Assembly (NCBI RefSeq): GCF_000971155.1
Contig: NZ_BBLX01000004.1
Location: 186,001-250,000 of the forward strand
DNA from: Demequina maris
GTDB lineage: Bacteria > Actinomycetota > Actinomycetes > Actinomycetales > Demequinaceae
Reading direction: 5' to 3'
Length of the DNA stretch: 64,000 nt
Shown: one piece after another, positions 1-9,878 of the stretch
Layout of the letters: each line of letters begins with the position of its first letter
Position numbering within the stretch: the first letter of the stretch is position 1
Notes under the pieces: generated by a model
Told to the model about the DNA's origin: nothing
Databases searched by the model: none
What the model saw: the letters and a program-made list of their open reading frames with translations, nothing else
Made by a program: the position numbers and the translations under genes

Positions 1-631
1 CGCGAGCGGAGGCCTCGCTCGCTCCGGCCCGGCCTGCGCCCTCACCTTCGACGATGGCCCCAACGGCCTCGACACGATCCGGCTGCTCGACTTCCTCAAG
101 TCGCGCGGGATCCGCGCGGTCTTCGCCGTCATCGGCGAGGAGATCCTGCGGCCGTCGGGCATCTCGGCCGACGGCACGCCCATCCCGTCGGGCGCGGATG
201 TGCTGCGCCGCATCGTCGCCGACGGGCACGTGCTCTGCAACCACGCCACCTCGTACGAGGACATGGGGCAGTGGAACGCCCTCGACGTGCGCGACGACAT
301 GCTCAAGAACCTCGGCATCATCGAGGGCGCCGTGGGCGACGACGTCCCGGTCCCGTACTGGCGTGCGCCCAACGGTTCGTGGGGCGTGACGGCGCCGGTG
401 GCCGTGCGGCTGGGCATGCAGCCGCTCGACGTCGCCAACACGGTCGAGGACTGGGTGGAGCAGGACCCGGCGGTGCTCGCCTCGCGATTGCGGCTGGCCA
501 TGGTGCCGGGGGAGCTGGTGCTTCTGCACGACGGCGGCGGCAACCGGGCCGGCACCGTCGACGCCGTCATCGAGGTGGTCTCGGAGCGGCTCGACGAGGG
601 CTGGAGCTTCGTCCTTCCGGAGATGCCCTAG
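1..631 (+). CDS. Polysaccharide deacetylase (NodB domain), 5' truncated by window edge
   Basis: The open frame runs from the first bases of the window (frame 2) to a TAG at 629-631; the true start lies outside. The product carries the NodB deacetylase motifs in order: TFDDGPN near the visible N terminus (metal-binding Asp pair), a HxxN-type segment CNHATSYED, RAPNGSW (RxPxG) and LLHDGGGNR near the C terminus. Members remove acetyl groups from cell-wall or exopolysaccharide N-acetylglucosamine using a divalent metal, usually outside the cell. The upstream part, and so any signal peptide or anchor, cannot be seen. The family call is firm; the substrate is not known. Confidence 0.88.
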   Translation, partial: ASGGLARSGPACALTFDDGPNGLDTIRLLDFLKSRGIRAVFAVIGEEILRPSGISADGTPIPSGADVLRRIVADGHVLCNHATSYEDMGQWNALDVRDDMLKNLGIIEGAVGDDVPVPYWRAPNGSWGVTAPVAVRLGMQPLDVANTVEDWVEQDPAVLASRLRLAMVPGELVLLHDGGGNRAGTVDAVIEVVSERLDEGWSFVLPEMP

Positions 632-780
632 GAATCTCGGCAGCCTCCGCAGTCCTCGCGCGCGACGTCCACGCCGGCCAGTTGCCCGCACGCGTTCCAG
701 GCTTCCGGGCGTGAGGTGAGGGCGCTGGGACGTGGCTGTACGGCGCCGCCCCAGAGGGGTGGCGCCGCGGGGCGGGCCAG

Positions 781-2301
781 CTACGAGGGTTCGGGCGGAG
801 CGCCGGGTTCGTCCTCGCCGGTGCAGGTGGTGTTCCAGGGTCGAGGTGCGCCGAACCTGGCGCGTCCGCCCTGACGCGGCGTTCTCGACGCATCGACGGA
901 TGCGGGCGGGATGAACCAGACCTCGGTGTCGGTAGCCCGGATCTGCCAGCCTTGATCGTGGATGACGTGATGACAGTGGGAGCACAGCAGGACGCAGTTG
1001 CTGATGTCGGTCCGGCCGCCCCTGGACCAGTAGACGATGTGGTGGGCCTCGCACCAGGCCGGAGGGGCGCCGCAGAACGCACACCCGCCGTCACGCTCAC
1101 CTACAGCGATGCGTTGCGCGCGTGAGAACGGATACTGGCGCCGCCCGAGGTTGAGCGCCTCGCCCTTCTCACCCGACAGCGCGGGGATGAGGATCGCGGA
1201 GGTGATCATGCGTTGCGCCGTGGTCATGCTGATGGGCTGCGTGCAGCCGTCGACCTCGCCCAACCCTGTGCCCTTCTCCAGGTCGGTGGCGGTGGCGCGC
1301 ACGACGACGGTGGTGGTGCCGAACAACGCGGTGGTCGTCTCACAGCCCAGGGCGTGACGGGCCAGATCGGCCAGCGAGTCTGCGCGCATCTGATCGGTCG
1401 TGCGCAGGTCCACGCCAGGTGCGTCGCGGCTCGTGCGCATCGCATCCCCGACGAGCTTGTCCAACGCGGCCCTGAGGGGTGCTGCGGTCTCGGGGTCGAG
1501 CTCCCCGTTGATGACGAGCATCCCGGCACGGTTCTCGAAGATGCGCAGGTGACGTCGCGCCCGCATGCGCGCGAGGTTGCGCTCGTGCTGCTCCACGTCG
1601 AGGGCCGCCTTGAAGCGGGAGACGATCTTGGCGAACCGGGACGCATCCAACCCCTTCGCGCGCTCCACCAGCTGGGCGGCGGCGTCCTGCTTGAACTCGG
1701 CAGGTACGTCGGGGGAGAGGGCGTCGAGCATGGTGATGATCTGGGCGCCGCAGTCCGCGGAGATCTCGCCGGCGTCCAGGGACGCGGCAACCGCGGGATA
1801 GCGCGGCTGGGGCTTGGCTCTGGGTTGAGGCTTGGGCTTCGGCTGGGGAGCCGGCGGCGGGTCGTCACCCGGGTTGTTCTCCGGGTTGCCCTCGTCATCC
1901 GGATCGTCCTCGGGGTCGTCAGGCCCGGGCTTGCCGCTCTCCATCTCCTCGAGCGCCCGCCCGACCTCGAGCAGCCGGAATGCCTCGGCCCGGGTGGTGC
2001 CCATCGTCGCGGCGACAAGATCCGCCGCGCCGCGATAGCCGTGCTGCTTCGCGACCCCACCTCCGGGCACATCCGATCCGGTCTCGATATCCCGCGCCGT
2101 ACGCGCCAGTACCATGTCGAGCTCGCGCGCCAGCTGTGCCGCATCTCCCAGCCGCGCGACCGCAGCACCGGCGTCACCCACCGCGGCCAGCCCACGCATC
2201 GTCCCCACGGCCGCCCGTGCCTCCCGGCACGCATGCCCGAACGCGTCGACCCCGGCGGCGGCGCCACCGGGACCGGCATCGAACAGGTACGAGGCTTCCA
2301 T
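781..2301 (-). CDS. DUF222 / 13E12-repeat protein with C-terminal HNH nuclease domain
   Basis: A 506-residue protein of the actinobacterial DUF222-HNH type. The N-terminal two thirds is the DUF222 region. The C terminus holds a complete HNH zinc-finger nuclease motif: CAFCG, then EAHHIVYWSRGG, then CSHCHH. Around residues 125-168 lies a low-complexity insert rich in D, E, N and P followed by PKPQP-type repeats, probably a flexible linker. Such proteins are multicopy in many actinobacteria and are linked to mobile or selfish behaviour, but the cellular role is not established. ATG at 2301 is the start; no partner genes sit beside it. Confidence 0.85.
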   Translation of the reverse strand: MEASYLFDAGPGGAAAGVDAFGHACREARAAVGTMRGLAAVGDAGAAVARLGDAAQLARELDMVLARTARDIETGSDVPGGGVAKQHGYRGAADLVAATMGTTRAEAFRLLEVGRALEEMESGKPGPDDPEDDPDDEGNPENNPGDDPPPAPQPKPKPQPRAKPQPRYPAVAASLDAGEISADCGAQIITMLDALSPDVPAEFKQDAAAQLVERAKGLDASRFAKIVSRFKAALDVEQHERNLARMRARRHLRIFENRAGMLVINGELDPETAAPLRAALDKLVGDAMRTSRDAPGVDLRTTDQMRADSLADLARHALGCETTTALFGTTTVVVRATATDLEKGTGLGEVDGCTQPISMTTAQRMITSAILIPALSGEKGEALNLGRRQYPFSRAQRIAVGERDGGCAFCGAPPAWCEAHHIVYWSRGGRTDISNCVLLCSHCHHVIHDQGWQIRATDTEVWFIPPASVDASRTPRQGGRARFGAPRPWNTTCTGEDEPGAPPEPS

Positions 2302-2468
2302 GGATCCATCTCACCACGAGGGTCTGACAGTGCGGACCGACCATCACCCCAGGTAGATGTGGAAAAACCTGCGGAGCGAAGGTCTGTGGACATCGCCTCG
2401 CCGGCGCGCCGGGGCCACGCGATGCCGGGGTGTTCGGAGGCGCGGGGCGCCCTGCCGCGCGCACTCGC

Positions 2469-2500
2469 TTGACCTTCCAGCGGGATGGAAGGAATAGCGT
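2469..2500 (+). promoter_or_regulatory. MerR/CueR-type promoter-operator of the metal ATPase
   Basis: -35 TTGACC (2469-2474) and a -10-like TAGCGT (2495-2500) are separated by 20 bp, the over-long spacer typical of MerR-activated promoters. Centred in the spacer is a perfect inverted repeat, CCTTCC-AGCGGGAT-GGAAGG (2473-2492), which closely resembles CueR-family operators of copper-responsive genes. No merR-type gene for metals is adjacent, so the regulator would act in trans. Confidence 0.75.
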
Positions 2501-2532
2501 GCGGAATTGTTGCCACTCCTGAGGAGGTCCCC

Positions 2533-4638
2533 ATGGCTCACGACCACGCCACGATGCAGCACGACGCTTCCACGCACGATCAGCACGAAGCCCACAGCAA
2601 TCACGAGAACCACGAGACCCACGAGTCCCACGACGCCCACGCCCACCACGGCACGGACCACAGCGGCCACGCAGACCTCTTCAGAAGGCTGTTCTGGTGG
2701 AACCTCCTCCTCGCGATCCCCGTGATCGCGACGAGCGAGATGGTCGAGGGCTGGCTCGGGTACGACCTGCCCGGCTCGGCATGGATCCCGCCGGTGCTCG
2801 GCACCGTGATCTTCCTCTGGGGCGGCTGGCCCTTCCTCAGCATGGCCTGGCGCGACGAGATCACCGTCCGCAAGCCCGGCATGATGACCCTGATCTCCCT
2901 CGCGATCACCGTCGCCTTCGGCGCCTCCGCCGCGGCCACCTTCGGCATCGGCGACCTCAGCTTCTGGTGGGAGCTCGCCGCGCTGATCGTCGTGATGCTC
3001 CTCGGCCACTGGCAGGAGATGAAGGCGGTCGGCCAGGCGCAGGGCGCCCTCGCCGCCCTCGCGGAGCTGCTGCCGGACGATGCGGAGCGCACCACCCCCG
3101 ACGGCGGCACCGAGCACGTGAGCATCGGAGACCTCCAGAACGGCGACACCGTCGTCGTCCGCCCCGGCGGCCGCATCCCAGCCGACGGCACCATCGTCAA
3201 GGGCGACGCCAGCATCGACGAGTCGATGATCACCGGCGAGTCCGCCCCGGTGACCAAGGGCGAGGGCGACCACGTGGTCGCCGGCACCGTCGCGACCGAC
3301 GGCTCGCTGCGCGTCGAGGTCACCGCGACCGGCGACGACACGGCCCTCGCCGGCATCCAGCGCATGGTCCAGGACGCCCAGAACAGCCGGTCGGGCACGC
3401 GTAAGCTCGCCGACCGCGCCGCCGCGTGGCTCTTCTGGATCGCCCTCGGCGCCGCCGCCCTCACCTTCGTGGTCCACTCCGCGCTCGGCGACCCCGCGCA
3501 GGGCCTGACCGCCGCCGTCTCCGTCCTCGTGATCGCCTGCCCCCACGCGCTCGGCCTCGCCATCCCGCTGGTCATCGCGATCGCGACCTCGACGAGCGCC
3601 AAGCAGGGCATCCTCGTCAAGGACACCGCCGCGCTCGAGGCCATGCGCACCATCGACGCGGTCCTCTTCGACAAGACCGGCACCCTCACCCGCGGCGAGC
3701 ACGCGCTCACCGACACCGCCACCACCGACTCCATCGACGACGACACGATGCTCGCCCTCGCCGCCGCCGTCGAGCAGGACTCGGAGCACCCCATCGGCCG
3801 CGCCGTCGTCGCGGCGGCTCAGGACCGCGGCCTCGACATCCCGGCCGCCGAGGACGCCGACACCCTGCCGGGACGCGGCGTCCGCGCGCGCGTCGACGGC
3901 AAGGACGTCGCCGTCGGCGGCCCCAGCCTGCTCGACCACCTCGGCATCGAGGCGCCGGCGAGCCTGGACGATGCGGCGGCCGGGTGGCGCGAGAAGGGCG
4001 GCGCGGTGCTGCACGTAGTGGTCGACGGCGAGGCCGTCGGCGCCTTCACCACCGCCGACCCGATCCGCGAGGAGTCCCGCCAGGCCGTCGAGGCGCTCCA
4101 CGCCCGCGGCATCGACGTCGCCCTCATCACCGGTGACTCGCAGGCCGTCGCGGACGCGGTCGCGCGCGAGCTCGGCATCGACGACGTCTTCGCCGAGGTC
4201 CTCCCCGACGACAAGGACCAGGCGGTCGCCGACCTCCAGGGCAAGGGCAAGCGGGTCGCCATGGTGGGCGACGGCGTGAACGATGCGCCGGCCCTGGCGC
4301 GCGCCGACGTCGGCCTGGCGATCGGCGCCGGCACCGACGTCGCGATGGAGGCCGCAGGCGTGGTGCTCGCAGGCTCCGACCCGCGCGGCGTCGTCGGCGT
4401 CATCGAGCTCTCGCACGCGAGCTACCGCAAGATGCGCCAGAACCTCGTGTGGGCCACCGGCTACAACGCCGTGGCGATCCCGGTCGCCGCGGGCGCGTTC
4501 CAGTGGGCGGGCCTCACCATGCCGCCCGCGGTCGCGGCGATCGCGATGAGCCTGTCGACCATCGTGGTGGCCGCGAACGCGCAGCTGCTGCGCCGCGTGA
4601 CGCTCAAGCCCGAGGAGGTCGCCGCCGCCGAGGCCTGA
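2533..4638 (+). CDS. copB: CopB-type heavy-metal (copper) P1B ATPase with His-rich N terminus
   Basis: A 701-residue P-type ATPase. The first ~48 residues are a His/Asp/Glu-rich cytosolic tail (HDHATMQHD..., many HxxH pairs), followed by paired membrane helices, the actuator motif ITGESAP, the sixth-helix metal motif CPH in VIACPHALG, the phosphorylation site DKTGTLTRG, an HP motif (EHPIG) and the hinge GDGVNDAP. CPH rather than CPC places it in the P1B-3 (CopB) group, which exports Cu(II)/Cu(I)/Ag(I). An upstream in-frame ATG (2485) exists, but GAGGAGG at 2521-2527 points to 2533, and 2485 falls inside the operator. Its promoter carries a CueR-like operator, supporting a copper-efflux role. 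Confidence 0.9.
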   Translation: MAHDHATMQHDASTHDQHEAHSNHENHETHESHDAHAHHGTDHSGHADLFRRLFWWNLLLAIPVIATSEMVEGWLGYDLPGSAWIPPVLGTVIFLWGGWPFLSMAWRDEITVRKPGMMTLISLAITVAFGASAAATFGIGDLSFWWELAALIVVMLLGHWQEMKAVGQAQGALAALAELLPDDAERTTPDGGTEHVSIGDLQNGDTVVVRPGGRIPADGTIVKGDASIDESMITGESAPVTKGEGDHVVAGTVATDGSLRVEVTATGDDTALAGIQRMVQDAQNSRSGTRKLADRAAAWLFWIALGAAALTFVVHSALGDPAQGLTAAVSVLVIACPHALGLAIPLVIAIATSTSAKQGILVKDTAALEAMRTIDAVLFDKTGTLTRGEHALTDTATTDSIDDDTMLALAAAVEQDSEHPIGRAVVAAAQDRGLDIPAAEDADTLPGRGVRARVDGKDVAVGGPSLLDHLGIEAPASLDDAAAGWREKGGAVLHVVVDGEAVGAFTTADPIREESRQAVEALHARGIDVALITGDSQAVADAVARELGIDDVFAEVLPDDKDQAVADLQGKGKRVAMVGDGVNDAPALARADVGLAIGAGTDVAMEAAGVVLAGSDPRGVVGVIELSHASYRKMRQNLVWATGYNAVAIPVAAGAFQWAGLTMPPAVAAIAMSLSTIVVAANAQLLRRVTLKPEEVAAAEA

Positions 4639-4649
4639 TCACGGCGCGC

Positions 4650-5993
4650 CTACCGCGAGGCGAGCTTCTCCAGCAGCAGCGCCTGCGCCACGATCATCCG
4701 CTCGATCTCGGCCGGGTCCACGCTCTCGTCCGACGCGTGGATCCGCGCCTTGTCCATGTCCTCGGGTCCCCACAGCACGAACTCCGCGGCCGGGCACGCC
4801 TCGTGGAGCGTCTGGAGCAGCGGGATCGACCCACCGGACCCGACCTCCGACGCCTCCGACCCGAAGGCCTCGGACATGGCCTCGCGGGCGGCGGAGACGC
4901 CAGCGCCGCCGCTGGGCACCAGGAACGCCGGCGCGGCCTTGACCCGCTTCACCTCGACCTGCGCGCCCCACGGCGCGTGGGACTCGAGGTGCGCGACGAG
5001 CGCGTCGAGCTCGGCCTCCGGGTCGGTCCCGGGGACGATGCGCATCGAGATCTTCGCGCTCGCCTGCGGCAGGATCACGTTCGAGGACCCCGCGATCGAC
5101 GTCGTGTCGATGCCGATCGCGTTGATCGACGGCTTCGCCCACAGGCGGTCCGAGACGGTCCCGGTGCCGATCAGCGACACCCCGTCGAGCAGCGGCACGC
5201 CCTCGAGGAAGCTCTCCTCGCTCTGCTCGGCGCCCTCCCACGTGCCGGTGGTGACGCCTGCGACGGCCACGTCGCCCGCATCGTCCACCAGCGTCGACAG
5301 GAGGCGCGCGAGCGCCATCATCGCGTCCGGGGCGGCGCCGCCGAAGACGCCCGAGTGCAGCGGGTGGTCGAGCGTGCGCACGGTGACCGTGCACGAGACG
5401 TCGCCGCGCAGAGCTGTGGTGAGCACGGGCTCGCCGGCGACCAGGTTGCCCATGTCGCACACGACGAACAGGTCGCACTGGAACAGGTCGGGATGCGCCT
5501 CGACGAACTCCTCGAGGTTGCTCTCGGTCTCCTCCATGCCCTCGAGGATCAGCCGGATGGTGACCGGCGGCTTCCCGTCGAAGGCGCGCATCATGCCCAG
5601 GTGCGTCGCGAGACCCGACTTGTCGTCGGCGGCGCCGCGCCCGTACACGCGGCCGTCCTCCTTGCGCGTCGGCGTCCACGGGTCGGTGCTCCAGCCCTGC
5701 GACTCGGGTGCCGGCTGCACGTCGTAGTGCGCGTACAGCACGACCACGGGCGACCCCTCGGGCCCGGGCAGCTCCGCGTAGATCGGCGGGTAGCCGTGCG
5801 GCACCTCCGCGAGGTGCGCGTCCGCGAACCCGGCCTCGCGGAACAGCTCGAGCGTGCGCTCCGCCATCCGGTGCATCGGCTCCTCGGGGTAGCCCGGGAA
5901 CGCGACGGACGGGATCGCGATGAGCTCCTCGAGGTTCGCGATGACGCCGGGCATCAGCGCCCGGACCTTCTCCTGGATCTCCGATGCGGGCAT
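4650..5993 (-). CDS. M20 family metallopeptidase (dipeptidase-like)
   Basis: A 447-residue M20/M28-type zinc hydrolase. Visible motifs are VLYAHYDVQP (first metal ligand His and Asp, around residue 84), GRGAADDKSG (bridging Asp), GMEETES (catalytic and metal Glu pair) and VCDMG. Family members cleave dipeptides or N-acyl amino acids in the cytosol. The gene is convergent with copB, with 11 bp between the stops, and lies 40 bp downstream of the Dcu-type transporter on the same strand, so the two probably form an operon for uptake and use of an acidic substrate; that link is inference. Confidence 0.85.
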   Translation of the reverse strand: MPASEIQEKVRALMPGVIANLEELIAIPSVAFPGYPEEPMHRMAERTLELFREAGFADAHLAEVPHGYPPIYAELPGPEGSPVVVLYAHYDVQPAPESQGWSTDPWTPTRKEDGRVYGRGAADDKSGLATHLGMMRAFDGKPPVTIRLILEGMEETESNLEEFVEAHPDLFQCDLFVVCDMGNLVAGEPVLTTALRGDVSCTVTVRTLDHPLHSGVFGGAAPDAMMALARLLSTLVDDAGDVAVAGVTTGTWEGAEQSEESFLEGVPLLDGVSLIGTGTVSDRLWAKPSINAIGIDTTSIAGSSNVILPQASAKISMRIVPGTDPEAELDALVAHLESHAPWGAQVEVKRVKAAPAFLVPSGGAGVSAAREAMSEAFGSEASEVGSGGSIPLLQTLHEACPAAEFVLWGPEDMDKARIHASDESVDPAEIERMIVAQALLLEKLASR

Positions 5994-6033
5994 GAGGGAT
6001 CGCCTTCCGTTCGAGGTGTCGTGGGGTGTCGGG

Positions 6034-7380
6034 TCAGAAGAACGCGCCGATCACCGCTCCGACCACGACTGTAGTGACCGAGAGGATGAGCATCGGCACG
6101 AAGAAGCTGTGGTCGAGGAGCTTGGTGCCGAGCTTCGTGGACCCGGTCTCGTCGAAGTTCGCGGCGGCGATCTGCGGGCCGTTGGCCGGCAGCGTGTAGA
6201 CGCCGCCGAGGCCGCCGGCCCACATGCCCGCCACCGCGCCCACGGGGAGCCCGGCCGCGAGGCCGATCGGCACGATGGTGTTGGTCGCGGTCGACTGGCT
6301 CGTGGTCATCGCCGCGACCAGGAACACCGCGAGCGCGAAGAGGAGCGGGACGCTGGTGACCCACGACCCGACCGACTCGACGATGAACTCCTCGTGGGCC
6401 GCGATGAACGTGGCGGTGAGCCACGCGATCCCGAACAGGGCGATGGCGGCCACCATGCCCGCCTTGAACACCGACTGGTCGGGAACGGCGCTCACCTGGG
6501 GCCGCCCCACGAAGACGATGAGCGCGCTGACCACGAGCATGACCAGGATGATCGTCACGCCCATGTCGACGCGCACGCTCTCGCCGTCGACCGTGTACGT
6601 CGGCCGCAGGCCCTCGAAGATGCCGAACGCGACGATCGCGAACACCCCGATGAGGAACGTGACCGCCGCGTTCCGTCCCCGCGCGGTGTAGGTGAGGCGC
6701 GCGCTTGCGCGCCCGCCCGCATCGTCCCTCAGCGCCGCGACCGCGCCCGCCGCGATGCGCTCCTGGATCTCGGGGTCGTCGTCCATGTCCTTCCACATGC
6801 GGTTCACCACGAGCGACGTCACCACGATGCCGATGAGGCACGCGGGGAAGGTGATCGCGAGGATCTGCGCGAGGCCGAGGTTGTACGGGGCGACATCGGT
6901 GAACGCGAGCATCGCGGCCATCGCGGCGGACACCGGCGAGGCGGCCAGCGCGATGCCGGACTGCACCACCGTCACGGTCAGCGGCCGCGCGGGACGGATC
7001 CCGTTCTTCACCGAGAGGTCGTAGACCACGGGGAGCAGAGGGAACACGATGTTGCCCGTGCCGGCGCCCGCGCAGAACAGGAACGCGGTCAGCGGCGCGA
7101 TGAGGGTGATCTGCCTGGGACGGCTCTCGATCACCCGCGCCGCCATCGCGACCATCCAGTCGATGCCGCCCGCGGCCTGCATGAGCGCCGCCGCGGTGAC
7201 CACGCCGAGGATGATGCCGATCGCGGTGATGGGGGCCGCGCCCGGCGCCTCGCCGAAGAGGAAGACCAGGATGAAGGTGCCGACGCCGCCCCAGATGCCG
7301 ACCCCGATGCCGCCCGTCCGGGTGCCGAGCACGATCGACCCGAGCACCACGATGGCCTCGAGCACGAAGCTCACGGTCAT
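6034..7380 (-). CDS. DcuA/DcuB-type C4-dicarboxylate transporter
   Basis: A 448-residue polytopic membrane protein with about 10-12 hydrophobic segments. The conserved Dcu-family blocks are visible: LGTRTGGIGVGIWGG near the N terminus, AGAGTGNIVFPLLPV, and the PVSAAMAAM region. Characterised homologues exchange or take up fumarate, succinate, malate or aspartate across the membrane. Length fits the family (about 430-450). It leads the pair with the M20 peptidase gene downstream. A possible minus-strand -10 (TAATGT at 7434-7439 read on the minus strand) lies upstream. Confidence 0.85.
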   Translation of the reverse strand: MTVSFVLEAIVVLGSIVLGTRTGGIGVGIWGGVGTFILVFLFGEAPGAAPITAIGIILGVVTAAALMQAAGGIDWMVAMAARVIESRPRQITLIAPLTAFLFCAGAGTGNIVFPLLPVVYDLSVKNGIRPARPLTVTVVQSGIALAASPVSAAMAAMLAFTDVAPYNLGLAQILAITFPACLIGIVVTSLVVNRMWKDMDDDPEIQERIAAGAVAALRDDAGGRASARLTYTARGRNAAVTFLIGVFAIVAFGIFEGLRPTYTVDGESVRVDMGVTIILVMLVVSALIVFVGRPQVSAVPDQSVFKAGMVAAIALFGIAWLTATFIAAHEEFIVESVGSWVTSVPLLFALAVFLVAAMTTSQSTATNTIVPIGLAAGLPVGAVAGMWAGGLGGVYTLPANGPQIAAANFDETGSTKLGTKLLDHSFFVPMLILSVTTVVVGAVIGAFF

Positions 7381-7577
7381 GGTTCGGTCCCCATCGCCGG
7401 CCCCCTCGGGGCCGCCGTCGACCCCTCAGGCTGACATTACGCGCGAGGTCCGACGGCCGCCTGGGGAGGGACGATGCGGCGGGCGCCTCCCGTGGGCAGG
7501 GCGCCCGGCGCGGGCCGAACCTATGCTGGACTGAGCAGCGGCGCCACGGGCGGCGCCGCACGTCCGGGAGCGCGATC

Positions 7578-8357
7578 ATGAGCACCACGTCGACGAGCGA
7601 GCACGCAGTCCCGTCCCTCACGCCGGAGCAGCTGGGAGAGGTCCTCACCCTGCTGCCGGGCTCCGACTCGGTCGAGCTCAAGGCGACCGTGCCGGGCGCC
7701 GACCGCAGACGCGTGGTCGACAGGCTCGGCCTCGACCCGCTCCAGGCCGAGCTCCGTCAGGTGGCCTTCTTCGACACCCCGGACCTCCGGCTCGACCGCG
7801 TCGGCCTGGTGCTGCGCGCCCGCCGCGTCCAGCACAAGCCGGGCGACTCGGTGGTGAAGCTGCGGCCCGTGGACCCCGCGGGCCTGAGCGACGACCTGCG
7901 CGCGTCGAAGGACTTCGGGGTCGAGATCGACGCGATGCCGGGCGGCTTCGTGTGTTCGGGCAGCCTCAAGGCGGCCTCCGAGGACGGCCCGATCCACGAG
8001 GTGATGCGTCGCGAACGCCCGGTCCGGAAGCTCTTCTCCAAGGAGCAGCGCGCCTTGTTCGAGGAGCGCGCACCGGACGGCGTCGACTGGGACGACCTCC
8101 GGGTGCTCGGCCCCATCACCACCCTCAAGCTCAAGTTCTCGCCCCCGGAGCTCGGGCGGCGCATGGTCGCGGAGCTCTGGGCGTACCCCGACGGCTCGCA
8201 GATCCTGGAGCTGTCGACCAAGTGCGCCCCCGCCGAGGCGTTCCAGGTCGCTGCGGAGACCAAGGCCTTCCTCGCGTCGCGCGGCGTCGACCTGGGCGCG
8301 CCGCAGCAGACCAAGACCCGCACCGCGCTCGAGTACTTCGCCTCGATCGGGGAGTGA
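7578..8357 (+). CDS. CYTH-domain-like protein
   Basis: A 259-residue soluble protein. SVELKATVP near residue 33 resembles the N-terminal charged strand (ExExK type) of CYTH/triphosphate tunnel enzymes, followed by FFDTPDLRLDRVGLVLRAR, which matches the 'YFDTPDxxLxxxGxxLRxR' strand-turn of that fold, and by SVVKLRPV. CYTH proteins bind or hydrolyse organic or inorganic triphosphates. The first motif lacks the second Glu, so activity is uncertain. It is divergent from the Dcu gene; a -10-like TATGCT sits at 7522-7527 and GGGAG precedes the ATG. Confidence 0.65.
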   Translation: MSTTSTSEHAVPSLTPEQLGEVLTLLPGSDSVELKATVPGADRRRVVDRLGLDPLQAELRQVAFFDTPDLRLDRVGLVLRARRVQHKPGDSVVKLRPVDPAGLSDDLRASKDFGVEIDAMPGGFVCSGSLKAASEDGPIHEVMRRERPVRKLFSKEQRALFEERAPDGVDWDDLRVLGPITTLKLKFSPPELGRRMVAELWAYPDGSQILELSTKCAPAEAFQVAAETKAFLASRGVDLGAPQQTKTRTALEYFASIGE

Positions 8358-8375
8358 CCGGGACCGCCTGGGCGA

Positions 8376-9788
8376 TCAGGACAGGTACGCCCCCGCGGCG
8401 GCGGAGTACGCCTCCATGATCTCCGGCCGGGTGTCCTGCGCGGGGGCCGCGACCACGGCCAGCGGCCACGCGGGGCGCGAGCCGGTCAGTGCCCACGCCG
8501 CCTGCACCGCGGCGCCCGCGGCGACGTACTCGCCGGGCTCGGGCACCTCGACGGGCACGTCGAAGACCTGGGCGGCGATGGCCTGCACCGCGGGGTTCTG
8601 CGCCGAGCCGCCGACCAGCAGCGCCCGCTTCGCGACCACGCCCGCGGACAGGATCGCGTCCATGCCCACCGCCTGCGCGGCGAGCATGCCCTCGATCGCG
8701 GCGCGGGCCATGTTCGACCGCGTGGTGTTGGCCAGCGTCATGCCCGACAGCGTCGCGGTGGCGTCGGGGAGGTTGGGGGTGCGCTCGCCCTCGAAGTAGG
8801 GGACCAGGGTGAGGCCGCCGGCGCCCGGCTCGGCCTCCATGGCCAGGGCGCCCAGCTCGTCGTAGCCCACGCCGAGGACGCGCGCGAACGCGTCGAGCAC
8901 GCGCGAGGCGTTGAGGGTGCACACGAGCGGCAGGTGCTCGCCGGACGCGGACGCGAAGCCGGCGACGATGCCCGTCGCGTCGCGGAAGCCTTGCTCGGTC
9001 ACCGCGAAGACGGTGCCGGACGTGCCGAGCGACACGACCACGTCGCCGACCGTCGCGCCGAGGCCGAGCCCCGCGGCGGCGTTGTCGCCCGCGCCCGGCC
9101 CGACCACGCAGTCGAGCCCGTGCACGGTGCCCGCGGGCTCGCCGGGCCCGAGCACGCGCGGCACCACCGCATCGTGCCCGAGGGCGGCGACCAGCAGGTC
9201 GCGGTCGTACTCCCCGGTGGCGGGGTTCCAGTACCCCGTCCCGGAGACGTCGGAGCGGTCGGTCGTCAGCTCGGACAGCACCGGCCCCAGCGGGGACGAT
9301 GCGACGGGCCCGTAGCCGCGCAGGCGCCAGGTCAGCCAGTCGTGGGGGAGGGCCACCGCGGCCACGCGGGCGGCGTTCTCCGGCTCGGCGTCGCGCAGCC
9401 ACCGCAGCTTGGTCGAGGTGAACGAGGCGACGGGCACCAGGCCCGTGCGCTCGGCGAGCGCGTCCGCCCCGAACTCCGCGATGAGGTCCGCGGCGGCGCC
9501 TGCCGAGCGGGTGTCGTTCCACAGCAGCGCGTCCCGGACGACCTCGCCGTCCTCGGATAGCGCGACCATCCCGTGCTGCTGCCCGCCCACGGAGATCGCC
9601 GCGACATCGGCGAGCCCGCCCGCCTCCTCGAGCGCGGACCGCAGCGCCTCCCACCAGGATGCGGGGTCCACGGACGTGCCTTCCGGGTGCGACGCGCGCC
9701 CCTGGCGCACCACGTCGCCGGACTCGAGGTCGCGGATCACGACCTTGCAGGACTGGGTGGACGAGTCGACTCCGGCGACGAGCGTCAT
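8376..9788 (-). CDS. xylB: Xylulokinase
   Basis: A 470-residue FGGY-family kinase that phosphorylates D-xylulose to xylulose 5-phosphate. [10 protein letters not shown] at the N terminus is the phosphate-binding strand; [11 protein letters not shown] and LLWNDTRS are the xylulokinase-type substrate-binding segments; [13 protein letters not shown] is the FGGY core motif; the C-terminal [10 protein letters not shown] segment contributes to ATP binding. The gene follows xylA on the same strand with a 90-bp gap that contains a strong hairpin, so it is probably co-transcribed with xylA at a reduced level. Confidence 0.93.
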   Translation of the reverse strand: MTLVAGVDSSTQSCKVVIRDLESGDVVRQGRASHPEGTSVDPASWWEALRSALEEAGGLADVAAISVGGQQHGMVALSEDGEVVRDALLWNDTRSAGAAADLIAEFGADALAERTGLVPVASFTSTKLRWLRDAEPENAARVAAVALPHDWLTWRLRGYGPVASSPLGPVLSELTTDRSDVSGTGYWNPATGEYDRDLLVAALGHDAVVPRVLGPGEPAGTVHGLDCVVGPGAGDNAAAGLGLGATVGDVVVSLGTSGTVFAVTEQGFRDATGIVAGFASASGEHLPLVCTLNASRVLDAFARVLGVGYDELGALAMEAEPGAGGLTLVPYFEGERTPNLPDATATLSGMTLANTTRSNMARAAIEGMLAAQAVGMDAILSAGVVAKRALLVGGSAQNPAVQAIAAQVFDVPVEVPEPGEYVAAGAAVQAAWALTGSRPAWPLAVVAAPAQDTRPEIMEAYSAAAGAYLS

Positions 9789-9822
9789 GCGGCGGGCCTT
9801 TCAGCGGTCAGGAAGGGGAGTG

Positions 9823-9862
9823 GCGCCCCGCCCGCCCCAAGGAGGGAGGACGGGCGGGACGC
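9823..9862 (-). other. Intercistronic stem-loop between xylA and xylB
   Basis: GCGCCCCGCCCG (9823-9834) pairs with CGGGCGGGACGC (9851-9862), 12 bp with one non-Watson-Crick position and a 16-nt loop. No U-tract follows in the minus-strand direction, so it is more likely an mRNA-stabilising or partial-termination hairpin than a full terminator. Confidence 0.5.
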
Positions 9863-9878
9863 CGGGAGGGGGGAAGGA

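Noticed and set aside
2344-4416. Long minus-strand frame opposite copB
   Set aside because: Composition is typical antisense of a high-GC gene (Gly/Asp/Val/Ala) with no motif, and copB is unmistakable on the plus strand.
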